Source of the DNA: an uncultured Verrucomicrobia subdivision 3 bacterium
Lineage (GTDB): Bacteria; Verrucomicrobiota; Verrucomicrobiia; Limisphaerales; UBA11358
Length of the DNA: 38,187 nucleotides
Assembly (NCBI GenBank): GCA_903822015.1
Contig: CAIJNQ010000105.1
Coordinates: 1-38,187, forward strand
Direction: 5' to 3'
In this document: one piece after another, positions 9,267 through 17,698 of the stretch
Layout of the letters: each line of letters starts with the position of its first letter
How positions within the stretch are numbered: position 1 is the first letter of the stretch
Made by a program: the position numbers and the translations under genes
The notes under the pieces: generated by a model
What the model was told of the DNA's origin: nothing
The model's input: only the letters and a program-made list of their open reading frames with translations
Databases searched by the model: none

Positions 9267-9901
9267 ACCCCGCGATCTTGCCCGATGCATCCGGCCAGCT
9301 GGCTGGCCGGCCGCTGGAGGAGTGGAATGCCGCTTACGCCAAGGTCGAAAGCTATTTTCATGCGCTCCGCATCCGCAACAAACCGCTGCTGGGCCAGCTC
9401 GTCCTGCGTGTTCTGGAAAGGGCCCAGCGCCGCGCGCCCGCCGAGCTGAACCGCTCCGCCACGCTGCTCGCCGCCGAGGAAATGGACCGCACCGTAACCG
9501 AATGGTTTTCCGAGGTCCTGCAAGTTTCGCCAACCAACACGGACCAGACTCTTTCCACGCGCGGCCGGCTGGCGCTGCTGCTCGCCGACATGCCGGGCAA
9601 ATGGCAGGACCAGTTTCTGCGTCCGGGCCCGTGGCCGGAAGAATTCACCAGCGCTATGCGGGAAACTTTTTTCCGCGCCGGGCCGGACTTCCAGCTTTCG
9701 AAGATGACGCCGCGGCCGCTCGACCTCGGCCCGATCACGACGCTGACCAATCTGGGGCGGCTGCCCTATTTCCGGATGGTGCTGGTGTGGACGTTGTTCG
9801 CGCTCCTGCTCGTCGTTGTTTTCTGGCTGACCCATGGCGGTTTCGAGCAGGTCAACGCCCGTCTATTGCTGCTGATCGACTGGTTCCGGCAAAATGGCTG
9901 A
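9251..9901 (+). CDS. Unrecognised membrane protein encoded between opgG and opgH
   Basis: I do not recognise this 216-residue protein. It has a mostly helical, Leu/Arg-rich soluble part (residues 1-170, including RPLEEWNAAYAKVESYFHALRI and a Trp/Pro-rich stretch at 118-130) and one strong transmembrane helix at about 176-194, followed by a short tail that may be a second amphipathic helix. There is no signal peptide, so the soluble part is probably cytoplasmic. Its ATG lies inside the end of opgG (16-base overlap) and its end overlaps opgH by eight bases, so it is very probably translated and coupled to both. OpgH here lacks the roughly 130-residue N-terminal extension of E. coli OpgH. This gene may supply an equivalent, but no sequence likeness was seen by eye. 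Confidence 0.75.
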   Translation: MESAVNPAILPDASGQLAGRPLEEWNAAYAKVESYFHALRIRNKPLLGQLVLRVLERAQRRAPAELNRSATLLAAEEMDRTVTEWFSEVLQVSPTNTDQTLSTRGRLALLLADMPGKWQDQFLRPGPWPEEFTSAMRETFFRAGPDFQLSKMTPRPLDLGPITTLTNLGRLPYFRMVLVWTLFALLLVVVFWLTHGGFEQVNARLLLLIDWFRQNG

Positions 9902-12041
9902 GGCACTGAACATTTCCGTGGCGGCGGCTCCCCGGCTACAGCGGGGCTGGCGCGTCTTCATCTTTTTTTCCTGCGCCCTGCTGCTCACCGGATTGGTTTC
10001 GCTGCTCTTCGCCGATCTGCTCTGGCGCACCGGCTGGTCCGCCGCCTGCACCGTCCTCATGGTGCTCTTCGTGATTTTGTTTCTGTTTGCCGCCATCGGC
10101 TGCGTGCACGGGCTTTTTGGCTTTTTTCTGCGGACCTTCGGCGACGATCGCCGGATTACCAACCTCAAAAGTTACCACGACCAGCCAGTCGACGGCATCA
10201 GCACCGCCATCATCTTTCCAATTTACAACGAAAACGTCGTGCGCGTTTACGAAGGCTTGCGCGCAACCTACGAATCGCTGGTCAAGGCCGGGCAGCTCGA
10301 CCGGTTCGATTTTTTCATCCTGAGCGACTCGACGGATCCGGACAAATGGGTGGAGGAAGAGCGCCGCTGGTACGATTTGATCCGCGAACTCGATGCGCTG
10401 GGGAAGATTTATTACCGCCGCCGGCTGGTCAATGAAGCCCGCAAAAGCGGCAACGTGCGTGATTTCCTGAACACCTGGGGCCGCCGTTACCGCTACTTCA
10501 TCTGTTGCGACGCCGACAGCGTGATGCGCGGTGAGACTCTGGTGGACCTGGTGAAATTGATGGAAGCGCATCCGACCGCGGGCATGATTCAGACCGTGCC
10601 CGCTCTGGTCAACGCGGAATCCCTGTTTGGCCGCATCCAGCAGTTTGCCAACCGCCTTTACGCGCCGGTCTTCATCGCCGGGCTGAATTATTGGGCGCTG
10701 GACTTGGGAAATTACTGGGGCCATAACGCCATCATCCGCACCGAGCCGTTCATGCAGTGCTGCGACCTGCCGCAACTGCCCGGCCGCAAGCCGTTCGGCG
10801 GCCAGATTCTGAGCCATGATTTCGTCGAGGCCGCGCTGCTGCTGCGCGAAAACTGGGAGGTCTGGTTCGCCTACGACCTCGAAGGCAGTTACGAGGAGGC
10901 GCCGCAAGCGCTCATCGAAAACGCGCAGCGGGAACGCCGCTGGTGCCAGGGCAATCTGCAGCACACGCTCGTGGTGTTCGCCAAAGGCTTGCGCGGCGTC
11001 AGTCGGCTGCACCTGATTCTTGGCATCTGCGGCTATCTGGCCGGGCCGCTGTGGCTGGCATTTCTACTGACGTTCAACTGGATTTACTGGTACCAGAAAT
11101 ACACCGGCCTGTCGGAGATTCCCGTGCAATCCTTCAATCCGTATTTGAGTGGCTTGAGCGGCACGGCGCATGCGCTATTGGTTTTCGTCATTTGCATGAC
11201 GGTCATCATGCTGCCGAAGGCCCTCGCCCTTATCGACCTGGCGCGCGACTGGCCCCGCCGCAAGGCGTTCGGCGGCCTGGGGTGGACCGCCGCCGGCGTG
11301 GTCGGCGAAACCATTTTTTCCACGCTGCACGCACCGCTGCTGATGCTCTGGCACACCCGCTTTGTGGTCACCAATCTGCTCGGCATCAGCGTCGGGTGGG
11401 CGACGCAAAAACGGTCTGCCGACGGCACCACCTGGCTTTATGCCGCGCAACGGCACTGGGGCCACACGCTCATCGGCGTTTTGTGGGGCGCGTTCATGTG
11501 GCGGCTGGACCCCAGCCTGTTCTGGTGGTTTACGCCGGTTCTCGCCGGTCTGGCCCTATCCATTCCGTTGAGCGTGTTGACCAGCCGTCGCAGTCTGGGC
11601 GCAAATGCCCGGCGGCTGGGATTTTTTAAGACGCCGGAAGAAACCCGGCCGCCGGTGGAACTGGTTTCCCTCCGGGCGCAATTGCGGATTCACGAACTCA
11701 CCGACGACCCCGCGCCGCCGCGTCCGCACGCGGGCTTGGCTGAGGCGATTCTCGATCCCTACGTCAACGCCATCCATGTTTCGCTGCTCCGCGAGAAACA
11801 GCTCAACCCGGTTTATGCCGAGCAGTTTTCCAAGTTCGGTTGCGGCAGTGAATCGGTTCAGGCCTTGGGCGAAAAACTCCTGGCCGAAGGCCCGGACAAA
11901 CTGGCTGCCGGCGAACGGATGCAGGTCATGGCCGATCAGCGCGTGATGGTGTGGCTGCACCAGCAGACGTGGCAGCGGCCCGGCGAATCGCTCGCGCCGT
12001 GGTGGCGCGGCGCGATCCTGGAATTCAGCCGCCGCGATTAG
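9894..12041 (+). CDS. opgH: Glucan glucosyltransferase OpgH/MdoH
   Basis: Inner-membrane family 2 glycosyltransferase that polymerises UDP-glucose into the linear backbone of periplasmic glucans. The 715 residues compare with 847 in E. coli; the difference is mainly the absent cytoplasmic N-terminal extension. Two N-terminal helices (about 20-42 and 50-78) precede the catalytic domain, which carries the expected acidic motifs: LSDSTDP (about 142), CDADSVM (about 204), HDF (about 307), and the RERRWCQGN block (about 345), equivalent to QxxRW. At least five C-terminal helices follow, then a conserved cytoplasmic tail (EETRPPVELVSLRAQL, ILDPYVNAIHVSLL). All catalytic motifs are intact. It is the last gene of the operon and converges on an aminotransferase gene nine bases away. 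Confidence 0.96.
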   Translation: MAEALNISVAAAPRLQRGWRVFIFFSCALLLTGLVSLLFADLLWRTGWSAACTVLMVLFVILFLFAAIGCVHGLFGFFLRTFGDDRRITNLKSYHDQPVDGISTAIIFPIYNENVVRVYEGLRATYESLVKAGQLDRFDFFILSDSTDPDKWVEEERRWYDLIRELDALGKIYYRRRLVNEARKSGNVRDFLNTWGRRYRYFICCDADSVMRGETLVDLVKLMEAHPTAGMIQTVPALVNAESLFGRIQQFANRLYAPVFIAGLNYWALDLGNYWGHNAIIRTEPFMQCCDLPQLPGRKPFGGQILSHDFVEAALLLRENWEVWFAYDLEGSYEEAPQALIENAQRERRWCQGNLQHTLVVFAKGLRGVSRLHLILGICGYLAGPLWLAFLLTFNWIYWYQKYTGLSEIPVQSFNPYLSGLSGTAHALLVFVICMTVIMLPKALALIDLARDWPRRKAFGGLGWTAAGVVGETIFSTLHAPLLMLWHTRFVVTNLLGISVGWATQKRSADGTTWLYAAQRHWGHTLIGVLWGAFMWRLDPSLFWWFTPVLAGLALSIPLSVLTSRRSLGANARRLGFFKTPEETRPPVELVSLRAQLRIHELTDDPAPPRPHAGLAEAILDPYVNAIHVSLLREKQLNPVYAEQFSKFGCGSESVQALGEKLLAEGPDKLAAGERMQVMADQRVMVWLHQQTWQRPGESLAPWWRGAILEFSRRD

Positions 12042-12050
12042 GAAGCTCTA

Positions 12051-13199
12051 CTACAACAATTCCAGCACGCGTTGCAATTCCGCGTCCGTGTTGTAAAAAT
12101 GCGGCGAGAGGCGGAGGTAGTTCTGCCCTTTGCGGTCGGTGCGCAGCGACGCGACAATTCCCGCATCTGAAAGTTTTTGGGTCAACGCCGCCAGGTCCTG
12201 GCCCGGCTGGAAAATGGAAACGATGCCGCCGGCGTTTTCCGGCTTCACTTCGGCGTTCAAAACCGTGAATCCTTTCGCCGACAACGCCGGCACCAGCCAG
12301 GCGCGTTTGCGGAGTAGTTCGGCGGCGATGTTGGCCACGCCGATTTCCAGGGCGAGTTCCATGGACGCAATCAAGCCGACCAGGCCGAGCAGATTCTGCG
12401 TGCCGGCCTCGTATTTCACCGCGCCGCTGCGGAAAACGATTTGTTCCTGCGCGACAAAATTCGGCGAACGCACGTTGTGCCAGCCATAAAGCGGCGGATT
12501 CAATTTCTCCTGCAGTTCGCGCCGCACATACAACACGCCCGCGCCGCACGGACCGAGCAGCCATTTATGCGCGTCGGCGGCGAGAAAATCCACGTGCTCC
12601 ACCGTCGTCAGAAATGCCCCGAGCGTCTGGATCGCATCCAGGCAGAATAAAATGCCGCGCTCGCGCAGATATTTTCCGATGGCGGCGATTTCAACCCGGA
12701 AACCGCTGATGAAGTGGCAGGATGCCAGCGCTACGAGCCGCGTGTTTTCGTCCACCTGGCCCATCACGTCAATGGTGCGGATGGCGCCCAGCCCGCGGGT
12801 GTTGAGCAGGCGCACCTGGACGCCTTTTTCCGCCAGCGCCATCCATGGATAAACATTGGACGGATAATCGTCGTGATAGATGAGGATGTTGTCCCCTTTG
12901 CGGAAATTCAATCCGGATGCGACCAGGCTCAACCCGAGCGAGGTCGGCCCGACGAGCGCGACTTCCTCGGTCTGGCAGTTTAGCAACCGCGAAGCCAGAT
13001 TCCGGGCCTCCTCCAGACGATGCAGCATGAACGCCTCCTGGTCGCCAAGGGTTCCCTGCCGCGCGCATTCGGCAATGGCGTCGGCCACGCGGCGCGGCAG
13101 CGGGCAGACGCCGGCATGGGCGAGGAAAGTCCGATCCTTCACGACGGGGAATTCGTGGCGGCGGAGCTCTTCGTTGGTCAGGATTTCAGGCAACGTCAT
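12051..13199 (-). CDS. Class V aminotransferase fold PLP enzyme (cysteine desulfurase-like)
   Basis: Pyridoxal-phosphate enzyme of aminotransferase class V, 382 residues. The cofactor lysine is in ADAHKWLLGPCGAGVLYV, the aspartate that pairs with the pyridine nitrogen is in FCLDAIQTLG, and the N-terminal part has FLAHAGVCPLPRRVADAI. The group includes SufS/CsdA cysteine desulfurases, isopenicillin N epimerase-like proteins and others. There is no clear active-site Cys loop of the SufS kind near the C-terminus, so I do not assign a substrate. It lies downstream of the GspF-like gene on the same strand (43-base gap) and is not part of an obvious Fe-S assembly cluster. Confidence 0.85.
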   Translation of the reverse strand: MTLPEILTNEELRRHEFPVVKDRTFLAHAGVCPLPRRVADAIAECARQGTLGDQEAFMLHRLEEARNLASRLLNCQTEEVALVGPTSLGLSLVASGLNFRKGDNILIYHDDYPSNVYPWMALAEKGVQVRLLNTRGLGAIRTIDVMGQVDENTRLVALASCHFISGFRVEIAAIGKYLRERGILFCLDAIQTLGAFLTTVEHVDFLAADAHKWLLGPCGAGVLYVRRELQEKLNPPLYGWHNVRSPNFVAQEQIVFRSGAVKYEAGTQNLLGLVGLIASMELALEIGVANIAAELLRKRAWLVPALSAKGFTVLNAEVKPENAGGIVSIFQPGQDLAALTQKLSDAGIVASLRTDRKGQNYLRLSPHFYNTDAELQRVLELL

Positions 13200-13242
13200 C
13201 GGGCGAAAATCATATGCGGCGGTTCAAGGTGCCGGGGGCATA

Positions 13243-14268
13243 TTACTTACCATTCATGATATTGGAAAGGTCGCCGTGCGGGCCATAGAGACCGTTCCAG
13301 AACTGGATGATATTATAGGCCACCATCAAGGCGACGAGGAGGTAGACCAGGCGCGGCAGCCATTGGGCGAAGGCCTGGAGCTTGTGGGAACCTTCCTCCT
13401 GATAATGCGTGTAAAGGCGGCGCAAGGTGTCATCCAGTTTGCCGCTGACTTCGCCGCTCTGGTAGAGATTGGCAAACTGGTCGGGAAATTGCGATTGTTT
13501 GCGGATGGCTTCGGCGGGTGTCTGGCCGGCGACAACTTCCGGTTTCATGGTCGCAACGGCGCGGCGCAGCGCCGGTGAACCGCTGGCGTTCGCCGCCAGA
13601 TCCCAGGCCGAAATGATGTTCACCCCGGCACTGATGAGGGCTTCGAGCGCGGCGGACAGCCGTGCCAGCGCCAGATAATGCCGGGCCCTGCCCAGGATGG
13701 GGATCCGGCGCAAGAGCGACTCAACCAGCGCGCGCCATTTTTCGCCGTGCCGGCTTTGGGTTGCGTAAATGATGAAGGCGGCGGCCAGATAAAGCGGTGC
13801 GAGTGCGAGTCCCGCTTTCGCCGTCAGCACCATGAGACTCGCGTTGAACTGCGACCGGGCAAAGGGCAGCACGATGATGAAAATGATCGCGGCGAGATGA
13901 ACCAGCGCCGCCGGATACATCAGCTGGGAAAGCATCTGCTGGGTGATTCGCGCCTGGTCATTGTAATAATCGGCAAGCAGGCGGAAACAGGCGTCGAGCC
14001 GGCCGCTGCGTTCGCCGGCATCAATCAAGGCAATATCAAATTCCGGCAGCCAGGCATCCAGCTGGCGCAACGAATCCGTGAGGGTGCGCCCGTTCGCGAG
14101 TTCAGCCAGGAGGCGCTGGATCGGTTCGCGATACGCCGGGGCGGGCGGGTTGCGTTTCAGCTGTTCCAGCGCGGCCAGAACCCCGATACCGGCGGAAGTC
14201 AGCTGGGCAAGTTGATGATAAAACTCGGCGCGCTGGGTGAACTGGCGGGGCGTGACGATTAACGACAT
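13243..14268 (-). CDS. GspF/PilC-like inner-membrane protein
   Basis: Type II secretion / type IV pilus assembly platform protein of 341 residues. Two T2SSF repeats are visible, each with the glycine-rich opening: YHQLAQLTSAGIGVLAALEQL (about residue 16) and LARLSAALEALISAGVNIISAWDLA (about 200). Each is followed by a GERSGRLD or GEVSGKLD motif and hydrophobic helices (ALVHLAAIIFIIVLPFA; LPRLVYLLVALMVAYNIIQFW). This protein normally recruits the assembly ATPase and moves pseudopilins. No other secretion gene is adjacent, so it would work with components encoded elsewhere. It is 16 bases downstream of trxA. Confidence 0.88.
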   Translation of the reverse strand: MSLIVTPRQFTQRAEFYHQLAQLTSAGIGVLAALEQLKRNPPAPAYREPIQRLLAELANGRTLTDSLRQLDAWLPEFDIALIDAGERSGRLDACFRLLADYYNDQARITQQMLSQLMYPAALVHLAAIIFIIVLPFARSQFNASLMVLTAKAGLALAPLYLAAAFIIYATQSRHGEKWRALVESLLRRIPILGRARHYLALARLSAALEALISAGVNIISAWDLAANASGSPALRRAVATMKPEVVAGQTPAEAIRKQSQFPDQFANLYQSGEVSGKLDDTLRRLYTHYQEEGSHKLQAFAQWLPRLVYLLVALMVAYNIIQFWNGLYGPHGDLSNIMNGK

Positions 14269-14284
14269 AGCGCCCCGGCCTGAC

Positions 14285-14617
14285 TCAGACCGCCAGGCGG
14301 TCGAGGCTGGCCTTGAGGTCGCGCTTGCTTTTGGCGCCGACCATTTGTTCGGCGACCTGACCCTTGTTGATCAGCAAAAGCGTCGGTATGGCCCGGATGC
14401 CATATTTGGCGGCGAGCGCCTGCTGTTCGTCAATGTTGACCTTGCCGATTTTGACCTTGCCGTCGTATTCGTCGGCGAGTTCATCAAGGAGCGGCGCGAT
14501 CATTTTGCACGGGCCGCACCATTCGGCCCAGAAATCCACCAGCACGGGTGTCGTAGCTTGGAGAACTTCCTTGTCAAAATTGTCCTGTGTTAGGGCGGAA
14601 ATCAATGGTGATGCCAT
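14285..14617 (-). CDS. trxA: Thioredoxin
   Basis: Small cytoplasmic disulfide reductase with the classical active site WCGPC (Cys34 and Cys37). The 110-residue length is typical. The order of elements is canonical: [21 protein letters not shown], active site, the DE(L/Y)[12 protein letters not shown] strand, the cis-Pro loop [11 protein letters not shown] and the end helix. No signal peptide is present, so it is the cytoplasmic type. It starts 33 bases after the Pro/Ala-rich gene and is probably in the same transcript. Confidence 0.97.
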   Translation of the reverse strand: MASPLISALTQDNFDKEVLQATTPVLVDFWAEWCGPCKMIAPLLDELADEYDGKVKIGKVNIDEQQALAAKYGIRAIPTLLLINKGQVAEQMVGAKSKRDLKASLDRLAV

Positions 14618-14650
14618 AAGTCTGAATCGTTAAGCAATTAATTTGCCAAA

Positions 14651-15088
14651 TTAAGAATTCACCGCCGTGTTCAACATCAACATCATCCAAACCGTGGTGC
14701 CAATGGCCGCCAGGCCGACGATGGCCGCGGCAATGGCCAGTATTTTATCAATCGTGCTGATGCTCGATGCCGCCGCGGCCGGTTTGGCGGGCGCGGGCCG
14801 TTGTGCGGCGGGGGCGGCGGGCGCGGCTGCAGCGGAACGCTGGGCGGCCGGGGTGGCTGAGGAGCGCAAAGTGGTCGAACTGGGCGGGGTGGGCACCAGC
14901 GTCGATCCACCAGGGGCGCTGGCGGCACCGGTCGGACCGCCGGGCGGCAAAGTCGGTAATTTGATCGTCGGCGCGGCGGTCGGCTTGGGCGGCAAATTGA
15001 TGCGGACGGTCTCTTTCTTGGGCTGAACGCGGCCGGTGGATTTTTTCAGCGGTTCTGCACCCGGATTGATTGGAGGAATGTCAGCCAT
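14651..15088 (-). CDS. Pro/Ala-rich protein with C-terminal membrane helix, function unknown
   Basis: A 145-residue protein of skewed composition. Residues 1-50 are Pro/Lys-rich (RVQPKKETVRINLPPKP is a recognisable conserved-looking segment), residues 50-115 are Ala/Pro/Ser low complexity, and one transmembrane helix sits near the C-terminus (KILAIAAAIVGLAAIGTTVWMMLML). The long disordered N-terminus is probably cytoplasmic. I recognise no domain. The start has no Shine-Dalgarno sequence. A good sigma-70-like promoter lies just upstream, placing the expected transcription start only about nine bases before the ATG. It heads a group with trxA, the gspF-like gene and the aminotransferase gene. 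Confidence 0.68.
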   Translation of the reverse strand: MADIPPINPGAEPLKKSTGRVQPKKETVRINLPPKPTAAPTIKLPTLPPGGPTGAASAPGGSTLVPTPPSSTTLRSSATPAAQRSAAAAPAAPAAQRPAPAKPAAAASSISTIDKILAIAAAIVGLAAIGTTVWMMLMLNTAVNS

Positions 15089-15103
15089 AGATTTTAGGAC
15101 TCA

Positions 15104-15131
15104 AAGATAAGCGGCGTCCGGCGGCTGTCAA
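15104..15131 (-). promoter_or_regulatory. Sigma-70-like promoter for the Pro/Ala-rich gene and trxA
   Basis: On the minus strand a perfect -35 TTGACA (15126-15131) is separated by 16 bases from TATCTT (15104-15109), which matches the -10 consensus at four of six positions. The predicted start of transcription is near 15097, giving an untranslated leader of roughly nine bases. The motif is seen directly; activity is inferred. Confidence 0.5.
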
Positions 15132-15146
15132 ATTTAATTCTGGTCC

Positions 15147-15175
15147 AAAAAAACAAAAAATGCCCTCCGGGGGGT
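15147..15175 (-). terminator. Probable terminator after accC
   Basis: Reading the minus strand just past the accC stop, a short GC-rich element (ACCCCCCGGAGGGCA) able to fold into a small hairpin is followed by ATTTTTTGTTTTTTT. The U-rich tract is strong; the stem is short and could be imperfect. It would separate accBC from the Pro/Ala-rich gene, which has its own promoter. Confidence 0.5.
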
Positions 15176-15186
15176 GACGACGACGG

Positions 15187-16569
15187 TTAAGTTTTTTCCT
15201 CGATCAATTCCCGGCGGGCTCCGCCCAGCAATTGTTCGACAAAGGCGGTGGAATAGACGCCGCGCCGGAAATTCGGGTCCTGCATGATGGCCTGTTGGAA
15301 GGAGATGGTCGTTTTGATCCCGGTGACCATGTATTCGCCCAGCGCGCAACTCATCCGGTCAATGGCTTCGCGCCGGTCTTTGCCGTAGGTGATGAGCTTG
15401 CCGATCATCGAATCATAGGTCGGCGGAATCGTGTAGCCGGCATAGGCGTGGGTGTCCACGCGCACTCCGCGTCCGCCGGGCTGGTAATACATCTCCAAAC
15501 GGCCGGGGCTGGGGCGGAATTCATCAAACGGGTCCTCGGCGTTGATGCGGCATTCAATCGCGTGGCCTTTCATCACGATATCGCTCTGTGAATGTTGCAG
15601 CGATTCCCCCGCCGCGATCAAGATCTGGTAGCGGACCAGGTCAATCCCCGTGACTTCCTCGGTGACGGGATGCTCCACCTGGATGCGCTTGTTGACCTCG
15701 AGGAAATAATAATTGCCGTCGTTGTCCACGATGAACTCAACCGTCCCGGCATTGGTGTAGCGGGCGGCTTCGGCAATCCTGACCGCTGCCTTGCCGATTT
15801 TATCGCGTAACTTGCGGAATTTATATTCCAGCAGCGGCGAGGGCGATTCTTCGATCAGCTTTTGGTTGCGGCGTTGGACGGAACAATCGCGTTCGCCCAG
15901 ATGAATGATGTGGCCTTTGTTGTCGCCCAGGATCTGGATTTCAATGTGGTGCGGATTTTCGATGAATTTTTCGATGTAAACGCCGGAATTCCCGAACGCC
16001 TTTTCCGCTTCCGTCCGTGCAGTGTGATAGCCTTTGATCAGGGAAATGTCATTATGCGCCACGCGCATCCCCCGGCCGCCCCCTCCGGCCACCGCTTTAA
16101 TCATCACCGGATAACCGATGCGCTTGGCGATGACCAGCGCGTCTTTCTCATTCTCGACAATGCCATCCGAACCGGGCGGCGTGGGCACCCCGGCTTTCTT
16201 GGCCAGCGCGCGGCTGACGGCTTTATCCTCCAGGGCGCTCATCGCCCGCGGACTCGGGCCGATGAACCGGATGTTGCAACTTTCGCAGACTTCGGCGAAA
16301 TGGGCGTTTTCCGAAAGGAAACCATAGCCCGGATGGATCGCATCTACATCGGTGATTTCGGCGGCACTGATGATGCGGTCAATCCGCAGGTAGCTTTCCG
16401 AGGCCGGAGCCTTGCCGATGCAAATTGCCTCGTCGGCCATCTGGACATGCATGGAATTGGCGTCCACCTCCGAATAGACCGCCACGGTGCGGATGTTCAG
16501 TTCCTTGCAGGCACGAATGATGCGAACGGCGATTTCGCCGCGGTTGGCGACCAGAATTTTTTCAAACAT
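15187..16569 (-). CDS. accC: Acetyl-CoA carboxylase, biotin carboxylase subunit
   Basis: Carboxylates the biotin carried by AccB using ATP and bicarbonate, the first half of malonyl-CoA formation for fatty acid synthesis. The 460 residues make it full length. The N-terminal domain starts [26 protein letters not shown]. The ATP-grasp domain has [42 protein letters not shown] and [14 protein letters not shown] (E. coli has [14 protein letters not shown]). The C-terminal domain has [13 protein letters not shown] and [12 protein letters not shown]. All catalytic blocks are present. It follows accB by 50 bases and shares its promoter. Confidence 0.97.
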   Translation of the reverse strand: MFEKILVANRGEIAVRIIRACKELNIRTVAVYSEVDANSMHVQMADEAICIGKAPASESYLRIDRIISAAEITDVDAIHPGYGFLSENAHFAEVCESCNIRFIGPSPRAMSALEDKAVSRALAKKAGVPTPPGSDGIVENEKDALVIAKRIGYPVMIKAVAGGGGRGMRVAHNDISLIKGYHTARTEAEKAFGNSGVYIEKFIENPHHIEIQILGDNKGHIIHLGERDCSVQRRNQKLIEESPSPLLEYKFRKLRDKIGKAAVRIAEAARYTNAGTVEFIVDNDGNYYFLEVNKRIQVEHPVTEEVTGIDLVRYQILIAAGESLQHSQSDIVMKGHAIECRINAEDPFDEFRPSPGRLEMYYQPGGRGVRVDTHAYAGYTIPPTYDSMIGKLITYGKDRREAIDRMSCALGEYMVTGIKTTISFQQAIMQDPNFRRGVYSTAFVEQLLGGARRELIEEKT

Positions 16570-16619
16570 GGGCTTTCAGGGAACGCAGACAGGGTTCAAG
16601 CGGACGCACTGCCGCCGTT

Positions 16620-17081
16620 TCAGTTCGGACGAACTTTGAATAAAGGCTGGCCAAATTCAACCGGCTTGCCATTTTCCACCAGAACCTGGGTGACCACACC
16701 TTTGACCTCGGATTTGATCTCGTTCATCACTTTCATGGCTTCAATGATGCAGACGACCGTGTCGGCGTTCACTTCAGTTCCGATCTCAACATAGTTACCC
16801 GCCTCCGGAGATGGTGCGCGATAGAAAGTGCCGATCATGGGGGACTTGATATCAATTTCGCCGGTCGAAACGGGTTGAGGCGCTGCCAAGGGAGCGACGG
16901 TAACTGCGGGTAAAACCGAGATCGCGTTCGTTAATTGGGGTTCGTCATATTGAACCGGCGCAGTGCCGCCGTTTAATCCGCGTTTTAATCGAATTTTTGA
17001 ATCCTGCCGTTCCAGTTCGAACTCGGTAATCGAGTTCTTCTTCATCAAATCAATGATGGCTTTGATATCTTTTAAGTCCAC
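16620..17081 (-). CDS. accB: Acetyl-CoA carboxylase, biotin carboxyl carrier protein
   Basis: Carries biotin between the carboxylase and transferase halves of acetyl-CoA carboxylase. The 153 residues comprise an N-terminal helical segment (DLKDIKAIIDLMKKNSITEFE), a flexible Ala/Pro/Val linker (about 42-72) and the biotinyl domain (SPMIGTFYRAPSPEAG to the end). The biotin-accepting lysine is Lys117 in EAMKVMN. The start codon is GTG at 17081; no in-frame ATG would leave the conserved N-terminus intact. A strong promoter lies about 90-115 bases upstream. Confidence 0.96.
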   Translation of the reverse strand: MDLKDIKAIIDLMKKNSITEFELERQDSKIRLKRGLNGGTAPVQYDEPQLTNAISVLPAVTVAPLAAPQPVSTGEIDIKSPMIGTFYRAPSPEAGNYVEIGTEVNADTVVCIIEAMKVMNEIKSEVKGVVTQVLVENGKPVEFGQPLFKVRPN

Positions 17082-17168
17082 GATGCGTTTTCGTTAAAGC
17101 GAATTGAGTTTTAGAAATTTTTTCAAAAACCAAAGCCTAAACAGGGCTCTCTTGAAATGTGGGCATAG

Positions 17169-17195
17169 ATTATAACTCAATCCGACAGTCGTCAA
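17169..17195 (-). promoter_or_regulatory. Promoter of the accB-accC operon
   Basis: On the minus strand TTGACG (17190-17195) and a perfect TATAAT (17169-17174) are spaced by 15 bases. The spacer is shorter than the optimal 17, but both hexamers are close to consensus and the region is AT-rich. The predicted leader before the accB GTG is about 80 bases. It sits downstream of aroQ, so accBC can be transcribed independently of it. Confidence 0.6.
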
Positions 17196-17246
17196 GATCC
17201 AAAATTAAAAAACTATTTCAGCCTGATTAAGGTCGTTTTATCAATT

Positions 17247-17684
17247 TTATTTAGAAACTTTAACGTCAATTGCCGCTTCGAGCCCCAAAATGTAGGATTT
17301 ATGTCCAAAACCGGTGATTTGGCCACGACATACCGGTGCAATTAATGATTTATGCCTGAATTCCTCACGAGCATGCACGTTGGAAAGATGAATCTCAATG
17401 GTCGGGACACCGGTGGCGGCAATGGCGTCGCGAAGGGCAATGCTGGTGTGAGTATAGGCGGCGGCATTGATCACAATAACGTCAAACTTACCCTTGGCCT
17501 GTTGGATCCAGCCGACAAGTTCGCCTTCTAGGTTGGATTGCCGGAAATCAATTTCCGCCTTCAATTCGTCAGCCCGTTCCCGCACGTTGGCCTCAATGTC
17601 CGCCAAAGTCGTATGCCCGTAGATTTCGGGTTCACGCTGCCCCAACAGGTTCAAATTCGGGCCGTTGAGAAATAGAATCTTCAT
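17247..17684 (-). CDS. aroQ: Type II 3-dehydroquinate dehydratase
   Basis: Third step of the shikimate pathway: anti-elimination of water from 3-dehydroquinate. The 145 residues fit the small dodecameric type II enzyme. The flexible active-site loop with the catalytic tyrosine is REPEIYG (Tyr22). Substrate-binding motifs are [45 protein letters not shown] and the C-terminal GLEAAI. It starts 14 bases after the O-antigen ligase-like gene. Placement directly ahead of accBC is a common bacterial neighbourhood. Confidence 0.97.
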   Translation of the reverse strand: MKILFLNGPNLNLLGQREPEIYGHTTLADIEANVRERADELKAEIDFRQSNLEGELVGWIQQAKGKFDVIVINAAAYTHTSIALRDAIAATGVPTIEIHLSNVHAREEFRHKSLIAPVCRGQITGFGHKSYILGLEAAIDVKVSK

Positions 17685-17698
17685 TTAAGGGAGAAAGG

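Noticed and set aside
8490-9533. 347-residue open frame on the minus strand
   Set aside because: Antisense to opgG and the middle operon gene; Arg-rich composition without domain features.
9936-11012. 358-residue open frame on the minus strand
   Set aside because: Antisense to opgH, whose catalytic motifs are in the plus frame; no recognisable motif in the antisense product.
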